Source: Bradyrhizobium sp. AUGA SZCCT0176
GTDB lineage: Bacteria > Pseudomonadota > Alphaproteobacteria > Rhizobiales > Xanthobacteraceae
Length of the DNA stretch: 64,000 bases
Assembly (NCBI RefSeq): GCF_018130145.1
Contig: NZ_JAFCMB010000004.1
Span: 124,001-188,000, forward strand
Reading direction: 5' to 3'
Positions within the stretch are counted from its first letter, which is position 1. Each line of letters begins with the position of its first letter. The notes below the pieces were generated by a model. The model saw only the letters and a program-made list of their open reading frames with translations, did no database searches and had not been told where the DNA came from. Positions 54,592 to 63,337 of this stretch are shown here, piece after piece. Position numbers and translations under genes: made by a program.

Positions 54592-55597
54592 CCTCGAATT
54601 GTCGGTCGCCGCCAAGGACACCGGTCAAACGAGACGGCTTCCGGCCGAATGGCTCTGGAGCGCGATGCTGCCGATCGCGCTGGTCGTGCTGCTGCTCGGC
54701 TTTGCCGCCGTCGACAGCCGCGTGCTCTCCCCGGCCAATCTGCTCAACATCGCCCAGCAGACCAGCTATCTCGCACTCTTCGCGATGGCGCAGACCGTGG
54801 TCATCCTGACACGTGGCTTCGATCTTGCCCTTGGTCCGACAGTATCGATGGTCAGCGTCGGCACCGCGCTGGCGATGGCCGGCGCCACCGCATCGGGCCA
54901 CGACACGACCACCGTCCTGCTCGCCGGACTTGGCGCCGGCTTCGGCCTTGGCATCGCGTGCGGCCTGTTCAATGGCGTGGTGATCGCGCTGCTCGGCGTG
55001 AACCCCTTTGTCGCAACCCTCGGCAGCTACAATATCGCGATCGGCGTCGCGACGACGCTGTCGGCCGGACGGCCGGTGCAGGGCGTACCTGGCACGTTCT
55101 CGCAGATCTTCTACGGCGGCAACATATTCGGTGTCCCCGCCGCCATCGCAATCACCGTCGCGATCGGCATCGTGCTGCAACTGATGCTGGCGCGTACCGT
55201 CTTCGGTCGCTCGCTCTACATCATCGGCACCAACCCGCGCGCCGCAGCGGTGGCGGGCTTGCCGGTGAAGCGCATCCTGGTTCTCACCTATGTGCTGTGC
55301 TCGGCCCTCGCCGCCCTCGGCGCCATCATGATGACGGCGCGCACCGGCTCGGGCGAACCTAATCTCGGCGGCTCGCTGTCGCTGCAGGCGATTGCAGGCG
55401 CCGTGGTCGGCGGAACGAGCCTCGCCGGCGGACGCGGCGGGGTCGGCACCGCGGTGCTCGGCGCCTTGTTCGTCACAATCCTCTCCAACGGCATGAATCT
55501 CACCCGCATCGACGGGTACGTCCAGATGGTCGTGCTGGGCGCCATCGTCATCATCGGCGTGCTGCTCGATCGCCTGCGACTGGAGCGGCGCCAATGA
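54584..55597 (+). CDS. Ribose-type ABC permease, second
   Basis: 337 residues from a GTG start inside the end of the first permease (8-bp overlap). Hallmarks TVVILTRGFDLALGPTVSMV (in place of GGIDLSVG) and FGRSLYIIGTNPRAAAVAGL. About ten membrane segments. Its stop overlaps the hydroxylase FAD-subunit start by 4 bp, so importer and enzyme are translationally coupled. Confidence 0.94.
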   Translation: MSDLELSVAAKDTGQTRRLPAEWLWSAMLPIALVVLLLGFAAVDSRVLSPANLLNIAQQTSYLALFAMAQTVVILTRGFDLALGPTVSMVSVGTALAMAGATASGHDTTTVLLAGLGAGFGLGIACGLFNGVVIALLGVNPFVATLGSYNIAIGVATTLSAGRPVQGVPGTFSQIFYGGNIFGVPAAIAITVAIGIVLQLMLARTVFGRSLYIIGTNPRAAAVAGLPVKRILVLTYVLCSALAALGAIMMTARTGSGEPNLGGSLSLQAIAGAVVGGTSLAGGRGGVGTAVLGALFVTILSNGMNLTRIDGYVQMVVLGAIVIIGVLLDRLRLERRQ

Positions 55598-56469
55598 CGA
55601 CTAATCCCCTCCTGCAAAGCGGTCCGGCGGGATCGTTCTACGTCGCGCCCTCGCTGCCGGCAGCACTCGATGCGCTGAGCGACTACGGCACCGCTGGCGC
55701 TCCCTTTGCCGGTGGCACCTGGATCATGCGGTCTCCGATCCGGCACGAGCAGCTCAAGGCGCACTATGTCGCGATCGGGAAAATCCCCGAACTGAGCGCG
55801 GTCAAGATCGGCACCGACACGATCGAGATTGGCGCCGCGGTGACACACGCGGCGTTGGCGCTGGCTTTGGCCCGTCTCCCCGAGTTCGGCGTGCTCACAG
55901 CGGCGGCCGGCCGCGCCGCCAATCCGGCGATCCGCGCGATGGCGACGATCGGGGGCAACCTCTCGGCAACGGCGTTCGCCGCGGCGGATTGTGTGCCGGC
56001 GCTGCTATGCCTCAACGCCGAAGTCGAAATTGCCAGCCGAAACGATCGTGAGCGGATCAATCTGGAACAGTTCCTCAGGATGCGATCGACACTCGCACCC
56101 GGCCGGCTGCTCACGCGGATCGTCGTGCCGCGGAACGCGCGCAAGACCGCGCATGCGCGCCTGCCACTGCGCCAGTCGGGCGACTACCCGGTCGCCATCG
56201 TCAGCCTCGCGGTGGCGACCGATCCGGCGAACCGTGTGCAGGCCGTTCGGATCGCCGTCGGTTCGGTCGAACCGGCTGCGCGCCGCTGGGTCCGCCTCGA
56301 AGCGGCGCTGCTCGGCCACGTGCTGAATCCGGTACAGGCTACCAAGGTCGCGGCCGAACTGGCCGATGAATTCACCGGCCGCGACAGCGTCGAGGTGCCG
56401 GCCTGGTACCGCGTGAGCGTGTTGCCAAGCCTTGTGCGTCGCGCTGCCGTCGCCGCGCTTGGCAGCTGA
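55594..56469 (+). CDS. FAD subunit of molybdenum hydroxylase (CoxM-like)
   Basis: 291 residues. FAD-binding domain of the xanthine dehydrogenase/CO dehydrogenase type: AGGTWIMRSP in the first flavin motif (usually AGGTDLxP), ATIGGNLSATAFAAAD in the second. C-terminal CO_deh_flav_C-like region spans about 180-285. It passes electrons from the 2Fe-2S subunit to an acceptor. The first of three hydroxylase genes, overlapping the permease. Confidence 0.92.
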   Translation: MTTNPLLQSGPAGSFYVAPSLPAALDALSDYGTAGAPFAGGTWIMRSPIRHEQLKAHYVAIGKIPELSAVKIGTDTIEIGAAVTHAALALALARLPEFGVLTAAAGRAANPAIRAMATIGGNLSATAFAAADCVPALLCLNAEVEIASRNDRERINLEQFLRMRSTLAPGRLLTRIVVPRNARKTAHARLPLRQSGDYPVAIVSLAVATDPANRVQAVRIAVGSVEPAARRWVRLEAALLGHVLNPVQATKVAAELADEFTGRDSVEVPAWYRVSVLPSLVRRAAVAALGS

Positions 56470-56493
56470 GCGCCGATGATGATGGAGGTGAAC

Positions 56494-56952
56494 ATGGCCC
56501 TGAGCCTGAACGTCAACGGCGATCGTCGCGGCTTCACCGCTGATCCCGTCACGCCGCTGGTCGACGTCCTGCGCGAGGAGTTTCACCTGACCGGCGCCAA
56601 GCCGGTCTGCCGCGAGGGCTTTTGCGGCGCCTGTATGGTGCTGGTCGACGACAGGCCCACTTTGTCGTGTCTGATGCCCGCGGCGCTCGCGCAGGGTTGC
56701 GAGGTCCGCACCGTCGAAGGCCTCGCGGCAAATGGCACATTGAACCCGATTCAGCAGGCGCTCGAGGCTTGCGACGCCGTGCAATGCGGCATGTGTTTTC
56801 CCGGCATGGTGGTGACCCTGACGCATCTGATGAAGGCGACGCCCGGCGCAACGCGCGACGACGTCCGCTCCGCGCTGACCGGCAACATCTGCCGGTGCAC
56901 CGGATATGAGAGCATCGTCGAAGCGGCCGTGCGGGCGCTCACCGCGACATGA
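56494..56952 (+). CDS. 2Fe-2S subunit of molybdenum hydroxylase (CoxS-like)
   Basis: 152 residues from the ATG at 56494, preceded by GGAGG five bases upstream; ATG codons at 56476 are alternatives. Plant-type cluster motif CREGFCGACMVLVDD with a further Cys in TLSC, and the second cluster in QCGMC and GNICRCTGYESI. Eight cysteines in the usual positions, so both 2Fe-2S clusters should form. It links the Mo and FAD subunits. Confidence 0.93.
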   Translation: MALSLNVNGDRRGFTADPVTPLVDVLREEFHLTGAKPVCREGFCGACMVLVDDRPTLSCLMPAALAQGCEVRTVEGLAANGTLNPIQQALEACDAVQCGMCFPGMVVTLTHLMKATPGATRDDVRSALTGNICRCTGYESIVEAAVRALTAT

Positions 56953-56966
56953 TGGGAGGCCCAGCG

Positions 56967-59330
56967 ATGGCCGACGTTTCCGCAACCATGGATTTCCGAC
57001 GCCGCGATGCCGGCGACAAACTGCGCGGCCACACGCGCTACACCGTCGATCGCTATCTACCGGGCATGTTGCACGCCGCGGTGCTACGCGCCAACGTCCC
57101 CTCGGGACGCATCGTCCGCCTCGACACCGCCAAAGCCGCGCGCATGCCCGGCGTGCGCGCGGTGGTGACAGCCGCCGACGCACCCGGCACGATCGGAATC
57201 GGCATCGCCGATCACCCGCTGTTTGCCCGCGACGTGATCCGCTACGATGGCGAGCCCTTGGCAGCGGTTGCCGCCGACACGCTTGCGCAAGCCCAGGCTG
57301 CCCTCGCCGCGATCGAAGTTGAGACCGCGCCCGAGCCGGCCGTGCTCACCATGGCCGAGGCGCTTGCGCCTGAAGCGCCCCTCGTTCATCCCGACTGGCG
57401 CGCGTACGAAGTCCTGTTCGAAGGCGGGGCACGCGAAGGTAACGTCGCCTGGGAAGCGACCGTGGTCCGCGGCGATGTTGATGGCGCCTTCGCACGGACT
57501 GACGTGGAGATCATCGAGAGCGCCTTCCGCGTCGGCCGCCAAAACCATATCGCCTTCGAGCCGCGCGCGGTGGTCGCAAGCTACGAAGACGGCCGTTTCC
57601 ACATCGAGACCTCGACCCAGGTTCCCTGGGGCATCCGCAACGCAACCGCACGGCTCCTCGGTGTCGCCGCATCGCAGGTGCGCGTGACGGTGCCACCGGT
57701 CGGCGGCGGCTTTGGCCTCAAATTCGATCTTGCGGTCGAACCCTTCGCCGCCCTGCTTGCCCGCGCCAGCGGCCGGCCGGTCCGGCTGGTCAACTCGCGG
57801 GAAGAGGAGATGCTGACCTGCCTGTTCCGCGAGAATGCCGAGATCCGCATTCGCTCGGCGGTGACACGCGAAGGCGAGATCGTCGGGCGCGAAGCCGTCG
57901 TCCTGATGGACTGCGGGGCGTATGGCGGAGAACAGATCTTCCTGACCACCATGACCGCGCACACGCTCGGCGGCAACTACCGGCTCGGCGCGGTGAGGCT
58001 GGTCTCGCGTGCGGTCTACACCAACACCGCTCCGAACGGAGCGTTCCGCTGCTGCAACGGCGTCTACAACACCTTCGCGTTGGAGCGGCACACCGACGAG
58101 ATCGCCGCCCGGATCGGCATGGATCCCCTCGCCTTCCGCCGCCGCAACGTGCTCGGCGATGGCGATCTCGGCGCCACCGGCCAGGTGTTCGAGGGCGACG
58201 TGCTCGGCCCGATGCTCGCGCGGATGGACACGCTACGCGACGCGGCCGCCCCGCCCCGCAAGCTTGCCGACGGTCGGCTGTTTGGCCGCGCCACCACGGT
58301 CGGAACCTGGTTCGTCTTTGTCGGTCCTTCGGCGGCAACCGTGAACATGAATGCCGATGGCACGGCCACGCTCGTGACGTCAGGCGTCGAGATCGGCTCC
58401 GGCTCGATGATGCAGAGCCTTCCGCAGATCGTCGCCAGTACGCTCGGCATTGACCCTGGAAACGTGATCGTGCGCGCCGCCGACACCGATGCGGCTGGCT
58501 ACGATGTCGGCGTCGGCGGCGGCCGCACCACGGTCGCGCTCGGCGCAGCCAGTCTTTCGGCCGCGCAGGAAGTACGCACAAAGCTGCTCAAGGTCGCCTC
58601 TGACATGATCGAGGCGGCACCGGAAGACCTCGTGATGCGGCAGGGACGAATCGAGATCGCCGGCGCGCCCGGTTCGGGCCGCACGGTCGCCGAGGTCGCG
58701 ACCCGCGCCCAGGCCCAGATCGGACCTGTCTCCGGCACCGGCGCCTTCACGGGGGCCGGCGTGCCGGCGATGCCGGGATGCGTCGCCGGCCACTTCATCG
58801 ACGCGATCGACATCCCCGTATTCGCTGTCCATGATTGCGAGGTCGCCGTCGACGGAGAGACCGGGCATGTCGAAGTGCTCAGCTATCGCGTCGTCCAGGA
58901 TGTCGGCCGCGCACTGAACCCGCGCGCGATCCAGGGCCAGATCCAGGGCGGCGTCGTGCAGGGACTGGGCTATGCCTTGCACGAAGAGGTCACGATCGGC
59001 ACCAACGGCCGCGTCAACCAGAACGGATTCGAAACCTACCGCGTGCCGCTGGCGCTCGATGTCGTGCCGGTCGAAATCAGCCTCTACGAGGGTGCGCCGT
59101 CAATCGGACCGCTCGGTACCAAGGGTGCCGGCGAAGTGCCCATCCTCAATGTCGGCGCGGCCATCGCATGCGCGGTTGCTAACGCAACGGGTAAACGCGT
59201 CCAGGAGCTGCCACTCACGCCACCGCGCGTGCTCGAACTGCTCCTCGACCAGAAGCCAGACCTCTCGCTGTCCCACATTGCCGAAGACTGGGCGGACAAT
59301 CTGGTGCGCCCGCACGGTACTACCGGATAG
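56967..59330 (+). CDS. Molybdopterin subunit of hydroxylase (CoxL/XdhB-like)
   Basis: 787 residues from the ATG at 56967 with GGGAGG upstream; an ATG at 56949 overlaps the previous stop and is the alternative. Family motifs: QVPWGIRNATARLLG, VGGGFGLKFD, GTKGAGEVPIL with the catalytic Glu. The active-site loop, usually GAFRGFG in xanthine dehydrogenase or with a CSFR in CoxL, reads GAFRCCNGVYN. It hydroxylates a C-H next to ring nitrogen or an aldehyde with water as oxygen source. Substrate unknown; purine- or imidazole-like is plausible. Confidence 0.92.
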   Translation: MADVSATMDFRRRDAGDKLRGHTRYTVDRYLPGMLHAAVLRANVPSGRIVRLDTAKAARMPGVRAVVTAADAPGTIGIGIADHPLFARDVIRYDGEPLAAVAADTLAQAQAALAAIEVETAPEPAVLTMAEALAPEAPLVHPDWRAYEVLFEGGAREGNVAWEATVVRGDVDGAFARTDVEIIESAFRVGRQNHIAFEPRAVVASYEDGRFHIETSTQVPWGIRNATARLLGVAASQVRVTVPPVGGGFGLKFDLAVEPFAALLARASGRPVRLVNSREEEMLTCLFRENAEIRIRSAVTREGEIVGREAVVLMDCGAYGGEQIFLTTMTAHTLGGNYRLGAVRLVSRAVYTNTAPNGAFRCCNGVYNTFALERHTDEIAARIGMDPLAFRRRNVLGDGDLGATGQVFEGDVLGPMLARMDTLRDAAAPPRKLADGRLFGRATTVGTWFVFVGPSAATVNMNADGTATLVTSGVEIGSGSMMQSLPQIVASTLGIDPGNVIVRAADTDAAGYDVGVGGGRTTVALGAASLSAAQEVRTKLLKVASDMIEAAPEDLVMRQGRIEIAGAPGSGRTVAEVATRAQAQIGPVSGTGAFTGAGVPAMPGCVAGHFIDAIDIPVFAVHDCEVAVDGETGHVEVLSYRVVQDVGRALNPRAIQGQIQGGVVQGLGYALHEEVTIGTNGRVNQNGFETYRVPLALDVVPVEISLYEGAPSIGPLGTKGAGEVPILNVGAAIACAVANATGKRVQELPLTPPRVLELLLDQKPDLSLSHIAEDWADNLVRPHGTTG

Positions 59331-59371
59331 AGAAGACGTCCTCAAAACTTCAGTTCGGGCGCGGGCTGCGT

Positions 59372-61297
59372 TCAGTCCGGTCGGGTCATGAAGCCATCGA
59401 AGAACGTCGTGAGCGGCCCATACCCCTCGAGCGGCAGAACGTGCGCCACGTACTGGTCTGGCCGTACGATCACCATGCATCCCTGTTCGCGATCGATGCC
59501 ACGCATCGTGAAGATGTCGTTGCCGCCTGTCAGGTCGGCGCAGAACATTTTTTCGTAATCGCGAAGTCCATAACGTCCCTTCTCCGGCAGCAGGAAGGAC
59601 GGCATCGCCTCGATAGCGAGCGCGTGATGATGTTGCTGGAAAACCGCGCGAACATCGATCACCGAGTCGATGTCCTCGTTATCAGGGGTGTATTTCCGCA
59701 CAGGAGAGGCCTGCGCCTCGGCGAGGAAGTCGCACAGGGCCCGGATGCCGGAGCTGGACGCGGCGGGATTCTCCGCGCCGGCAAAGGCAAAAATGCGCCA
59801 GCGGCCGTCCGCCTTGACCGCGTGGCCGAGGTGAACCGGCTTGGCGTCGGCCAGACGGACGACCGGCGCGGAATGAAAGCGCATGCCGATCGTCAGCCCC
59901 TCGGCCAGATGCTGATGGGTTGGCTCGCCGGTCAGGAGCGAGGGTCGGTAACGGGCCGCGGTTCCCGCGGTGTAGCGCCCGTGCCTCACGAAATAGCGCT
60001 GCGTCTCGGCCGGATCGAACCCCTTACTCGATGCGAGCAAGGCGGCCCATTCGCGGTCGAAGTCGATCAGTTCCTTGGCAATAGCCTGGCGTTCGGCCGA
60101 ATAGCTGTGCAGGAGGCTGGGCGCGCATCGCTTCCGCAAGACAGCCGCCAGCTTCCATCCGAGATTGAAACCGTCCTGCATGGATACGTTCATGCCCTGG
60201 CCCGCTTTCGGGCTATGGGTGTGGCAGGCGTCGCCGGCGATGAATACACGCGGCAGACGTTTCGCGACGTCCGCTTCCGGCACGTCATCGAACTTGTCGC
60301 ACAGGCGCTGGCCGATCTCATAGACCGACCACCACGGAACCTCTTTCACGTCGAGCGAATAGGGCTTGAAAATGCGCCGCGCCGCCGCGATCAGGTCGTC
60401 GGCCGTGATGTTACGATTGGAAATCCTCTCGCCGGCATCGAGCTTGTCGAGTTCGATATACAGCCTGAAAAGATAGCCGCCTTCCCGCGGAATGATGATG
60501 ATGCTGCCGTGGTTGGCGGACTGTATCAATGACTTGAAGCGGACGTCCGGAAAGTCGGTGACGGCCAGCACGTCCATGACGCCCCAGGCATGGTTGGCGG
60601 AGTCGCCGCGCAGCGTGCGCCCGATGCTCGCGCGCACCGTGCTGCGCGCCCCGTCGCAGCCCACCACATAGCGCGCCTTGATCGTCTCGATCTGTCCTTC
60701 GTGCGCGGAATCGAGCCGTTCGAATCTCGCGGTCACCTGATGGGGACCGGCATCGTCGCCGGAGGTGGCCGCAGGGTCGATCTGAAGATCGAGCAGGCGC
60801 CGCGCATAATACGGCTCGAGCCGCGACGGCGATTTGCGCATGACGTCGAGGTAGAAATCATGCACCCGCGCCTGGTTCAGGACGACATGCGGAAACTCCG
60901 ACAGCCCGTCTTCGGTGTCCTGCACCCGTCCGCTGCGGACGATGTTGTCGGGCTGCGCAGGGTCGGGCTTCCAGAAGCTCGTCTCGTTGATCCAGCAGGC
61001 TTCCTTCAGCACACGCTCGCTGAAGCCGTAGGCTTCGAACATCTCCATCGTGCGGCAGGCAACGCCATCAGCCTGGCCGCGGAGCAAAGGGCCCGGCTTC
61101 TGTTCAACGATGCAGGTCTTGATATCGGGAAAGACGGACAGTTGAGCCGCCAGCGTCAGCCCGGCCGGACCGCAGCCGACGATGAGGATGTCGACCTCCG
61201 CCGGAATGGCGCCAGCAGATCCTGGCGCAACAACCCGTTGTGCAGGGTCTTGAATCTCGGGGTCGCCGGGTTCGAATCCGTTCAGATGAAATTGCAC
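59372..61297 (-). CDS. mobA: 3-hydroxybenzoate 4-monooxygenase
   Basis: 641 residues from a GTG preceded by GGGAGGG. Opening MQFHLNGFEPGDPEI, FAD site IVGCGPAGLTLAAQL, QADGVACRTMEMFEA, the ribityl-binding motif GDACHTHSPKAGQGMN and VVVRPDQYV-type ending (here IVRPDQYVAHVLPL) follow Comamonas MobA closely as I recall it. It makes protocatechuate from 3-hydroxybenzoate using NADPH and O2. The C-terminal thioredoxin-like domain is typical of phenol-hydroxylase relatives. Divergent from a MarR regulator. Confidence 0.9.
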   Translation of the reverse strand: MQFHLNGFEPGDPEIQDPAQRVVAPGSAGAIPAEVDILIVGCGPAGLTLAAQLSVFPDIKTCIVEQKPGPLLRGQADGVACRTMEMFEAYGFSERVLKEACWINETSFWKPDPAQPDNIVRSGRVQDTEDGLSEFPHVVLNQARVHDFYLDVMRKSPSRLEPYYARRLLDLQIDPAATSGDDAGPHQVTARFERLDSAHEGQIETIKARYVVGCDGARSTVRASIGRTLRGDSANHAWGVMDVLAVTDFPDVRFKSLIQSANHGSIIIIPREGGYLFRLYIELDKLDAGERISNRNITADDLIAAARRIFKPYSLDVKEVPWWSVYEIGQRLCDKFDDVPEADVAKRLPRVFIAGDACHTHSPKAGQGMNVSMQDGFNLGWKLAAVLRKRCAPSLLHSYSAERQAIAKELIDFDREWAALLASSKGFDPAETQRYFVRHGRYTAGTAARYRPSLLTGEPTHQHLAEGLTIGMRFHSAPVVRLADAKPVHLGHAVKADGRWRIFAFAGAENPAASSSGIRALCDFLAEAQASPVRKYTPDNEDIDSVIDVRAVFQQHHHALAIEAMPSFLLPEKGRYGLRDYEKMFCADLTGGNDIFTMRGIDREQGCMVIVRPDQYVAHVLPLEGYGPLTTFFDGFMTRPD

Positions 61298-61377
61298 GAA
61301 ACCCTCCCCGCGCCTGACGCGAGTTCCGGGCCGTCAGCTTGCTCAGCTGCGGACCCAAAAAGCTGTTGCCGAATTTA

Positions 61378-61404
61378 ATCAGTATGCTTATTATCAGTAT
61401 ACTT
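61378..61404. promoter_or_regulatory. Direct-repeat operator between mobA and marR
   Basis: ATCAGTATGCTT and ATCAGTATACTT lie 15 bp apart (one mismatch), the second including the palindrome AGTATACT. In the 134-bp divergent gap this is the only obvious repeat and the likely MarR site. Confidence 0.5.
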
Positions 61405-61431
61405 GTCAAGCGAGCAACCTGGAGGGTTTTG

Positions 61432-61914
61432 GTGACCGAGAACGACGACAAGCCGGGGCACCTGGCGCGCCGGTTCCAACAGATTGCGGTGGCGGTCTTC
61501 CATGCCGCGGTCGAGGAAGCCGGCTATGACCTCACCCCAGTTCAATACGCAGCGCTCACCACCATCGGGACGCAACCGGGAATCGATCAGGCGACGCTTG
61601 CCGGGTTGATCGCCTATGACAGGACGACCATCACCGGCGTTGTGGATCGGCTGGTGCAGAAAGGCTTGCTGGTTCGGCTGGCTAGCCGCACCGACAGGCG
61701 CGCCCACGCGTTGCAGGTCACCGATGAAGGACATCGGACGCTCGACGGGATAGAGCCGGCAGTCGAGGCTGCACAGCGGATCTTGTTGGCTGGCCTGTCC
61801 AATGCCGAGGCCGCGACACTCATGCGGCTCTTGCGCAAGGCCATCGCCGCCGGCAACGAACTTAGCCGCGCCCCGCAGCAAACGGCTTTGACAGATGCCG
61901 CCAGAAAGAAATAG
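61432..61914 (+). CDS. MarR-family regulator
   Basis: 160 residues from a GTG with GGAGGG five bases upstream. Winged-helix pattern: YDLTPVQYAALTTIGTQPG, IDQATLAGLIAYDRTTITGVVDRL and the wing ASRTDRRAHALQVT. MarR proteins repress aromatic catabolic genes until a phenolic ligand binds. Divergence from mobA makes 3-hydroxybenzoate a plausible ligand, by inference. Confidence 0.93.
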   Translation: MTENDDKPGHLARRFQQIAVAVFHAAVEEAGYDLTPVQYAALTTIGTQPGIDQATLAGLIAYDRTTITGVVDRLVQKGLLVRLASRTDRRAHALQVTDEGHRTLDGIEPAVEAAQRILLAGLSNAEAATLMRLLRKAIAAGNELSRAPQQTALTDAARKK

Positions 61915-62218
61915 CTTTCGTTCGTCAGGCAGCGACGACGGGAAGCCCACGGCCCCCTACTCGGCGCGCGTGTTGACAAGCCTTAATCCGGTCGTTTCCT
62001 GCCGACGTCCAGCTTAAATCGCACCGACTGCTATCTTTTTTGGCTTGCTGCTTAATCCGTGATCGCTGGCGCGCGAATCTTTCGAGAACAGGACGCGGCG
62101 CTCCGCGCCAGTCGTAAGCACACCCCGCTCTTTATCAGCACCGGCCCAGGACTCCTTATTTTCCTACCCAAGCACGAAAATTGCATAGAACGGCCCTGCC
62201 TGCACAGCGAGCAACGCC
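61915..62218. other. 304-bp gap before the LysR gene
   Basis: No gene or clear repeat seen. It should hold the LysR promoter; a short AT-rich stretch near 62020-62060 is the only compositional feature. Confidence 0.5.
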
Positions 62219-63337
62219 ATGAACCTGATCAATCTGGACATCCGCATGCTGCGTTCGCTGATGTCGGTCGTCGAAACCGGCAGCATCACCGAGACGGCGC
62301 GGCGGCTTGGTCGTACCCAACCCGCGATTACCCTTCAGCTACAGCGGCTGGAGGAGCTCACCGGAAAGGCGATTTTCATTCACGAGGGCCGCCGGCTGTT
62401 TTTGACGGCGGAAGGCGAGACGGTCCTGAGTTACGCACGATCGATCGTCGGATTTCACGACGAAATGTTGTCGCAACTCGCCTCTCCGGACATCGAGGGT
62501 CACGTGGTGCTCGGCACCCCGGACCTCTATGCCGCCTTCATGCTCCCCTCGATCCTGAGGATTTTCCGCAAAGCCTTTCCGCGCGTTCAGCTGGAGCTGA
62601 ACTGCTCTCTTTCGACACCACTCGTCGGATGCGTGAAGCGCGGCGAAGTCGATATCGCGCTGGTGACCCGCATGAACGATTTCACCGGCGGACAGGTGGT
62701 GCGGCAGGAGCAGTTAGTCTGGATGACCGGGGAGCAATCCACGGCGCATAACGAAAAGCCAATCCCCCTGGCGCTGCTGCCGCCGGGCAATATCTTTCGC
62801 GACCATGCGATCGAACGGCTGGAAGCATCAAGACTCCGATGGCGCATTGCCTGCGTCAGTCCCAGCGTCGGCGGTTTGCAGGCCGCCGCTTTCGCCGGCA
62901 TGGCGGTCACCGTCCTCGGCCGCTCCGCACTGGTGCGCAACATGCGCGAGATCGGCGACAAGGAAGGGCTGCCGCCGCTGCCTAAGGTCGATCTCCTGCT
63001 GTATAAGTCCCCGACCGCGACATCAAAGGCCGCGAGCGCCCTGCACGACTATCTCGCACACTATCTCAATCTCGAAGACGAGCTCCTGCTGGGCAAGGAG
63101 CTTCCGCTATCCGAAAACGACAGCAGCGCAAGCCGATCAGCTCATCTGGGGCCGAAACTCGGTCCAGGGCCGCGCCCGCTCGAAGGCAGCGGCGATGCGG
63201 ATGATGAGCCCCTCCTCGAGCCACGGCGCGATAATCTGAAGTCCAATCGGAAGCCCGTCGCTGTCGAAACCGCAAGGAATCGTGGCGGCCGGCAGCCCGG
63301 TCAGATTTATCGGCCAAGAGAACGGCGACCAACCTAG
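62219..63337 (+). CDS. LysR-family regulator with antisense C-terminal extension
   Basis: 372 residues. HTH at about 8-66 (IRMLRSLMSVVETGSITETA, GRTQPAITLQLQRLEELTG). Effector domain about 92-300 (VVLGTPDLYAAFMLP, GEVDIALVTR, GMAVTVLGRSALV). LysR proteins end near residue 300, here at about 63118. The last 67 codons (63137-63337) lie exactly opposite the end of the amidase gene and look like antisense translation: Arg/Pro/Gly-rich. Probably a lost stop codon or a frameshift just before the amidase end. The regulator probably still folds. Confidence 0.85.
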   Translation: MNLINLDIRMLRSLMSVVETGSITETARRLGRTQPAITLQLQRLEELTGKAIFIHEGRRLFLTAEGETVLSYARSIVGFHDEMLSQLASPDIEGHVVLGTPDLYAAFMLPSILRIFRKAFPRVQLELNCSLSTPLVGCVKRGEVDIALVTRMNDFTGGQVVRQEQLVWMTGEQSTAHNEKPIPLALLPPGNIFRDHAIERLEASRLRWRIACVSPSVGGLQAAAFAGMAVTVLGRSALVRNMREIGDKEGLPPLPKVDLLLYKSPTATSKAASALHDYLAHYLNLEDELLLGKELPLSENDSSASRSAHLGPKLGPGPRPLEGSGDADDEPLLEPRRDNLKSNRKPVAVETARNRGGRQPGQIYRPRERRPT

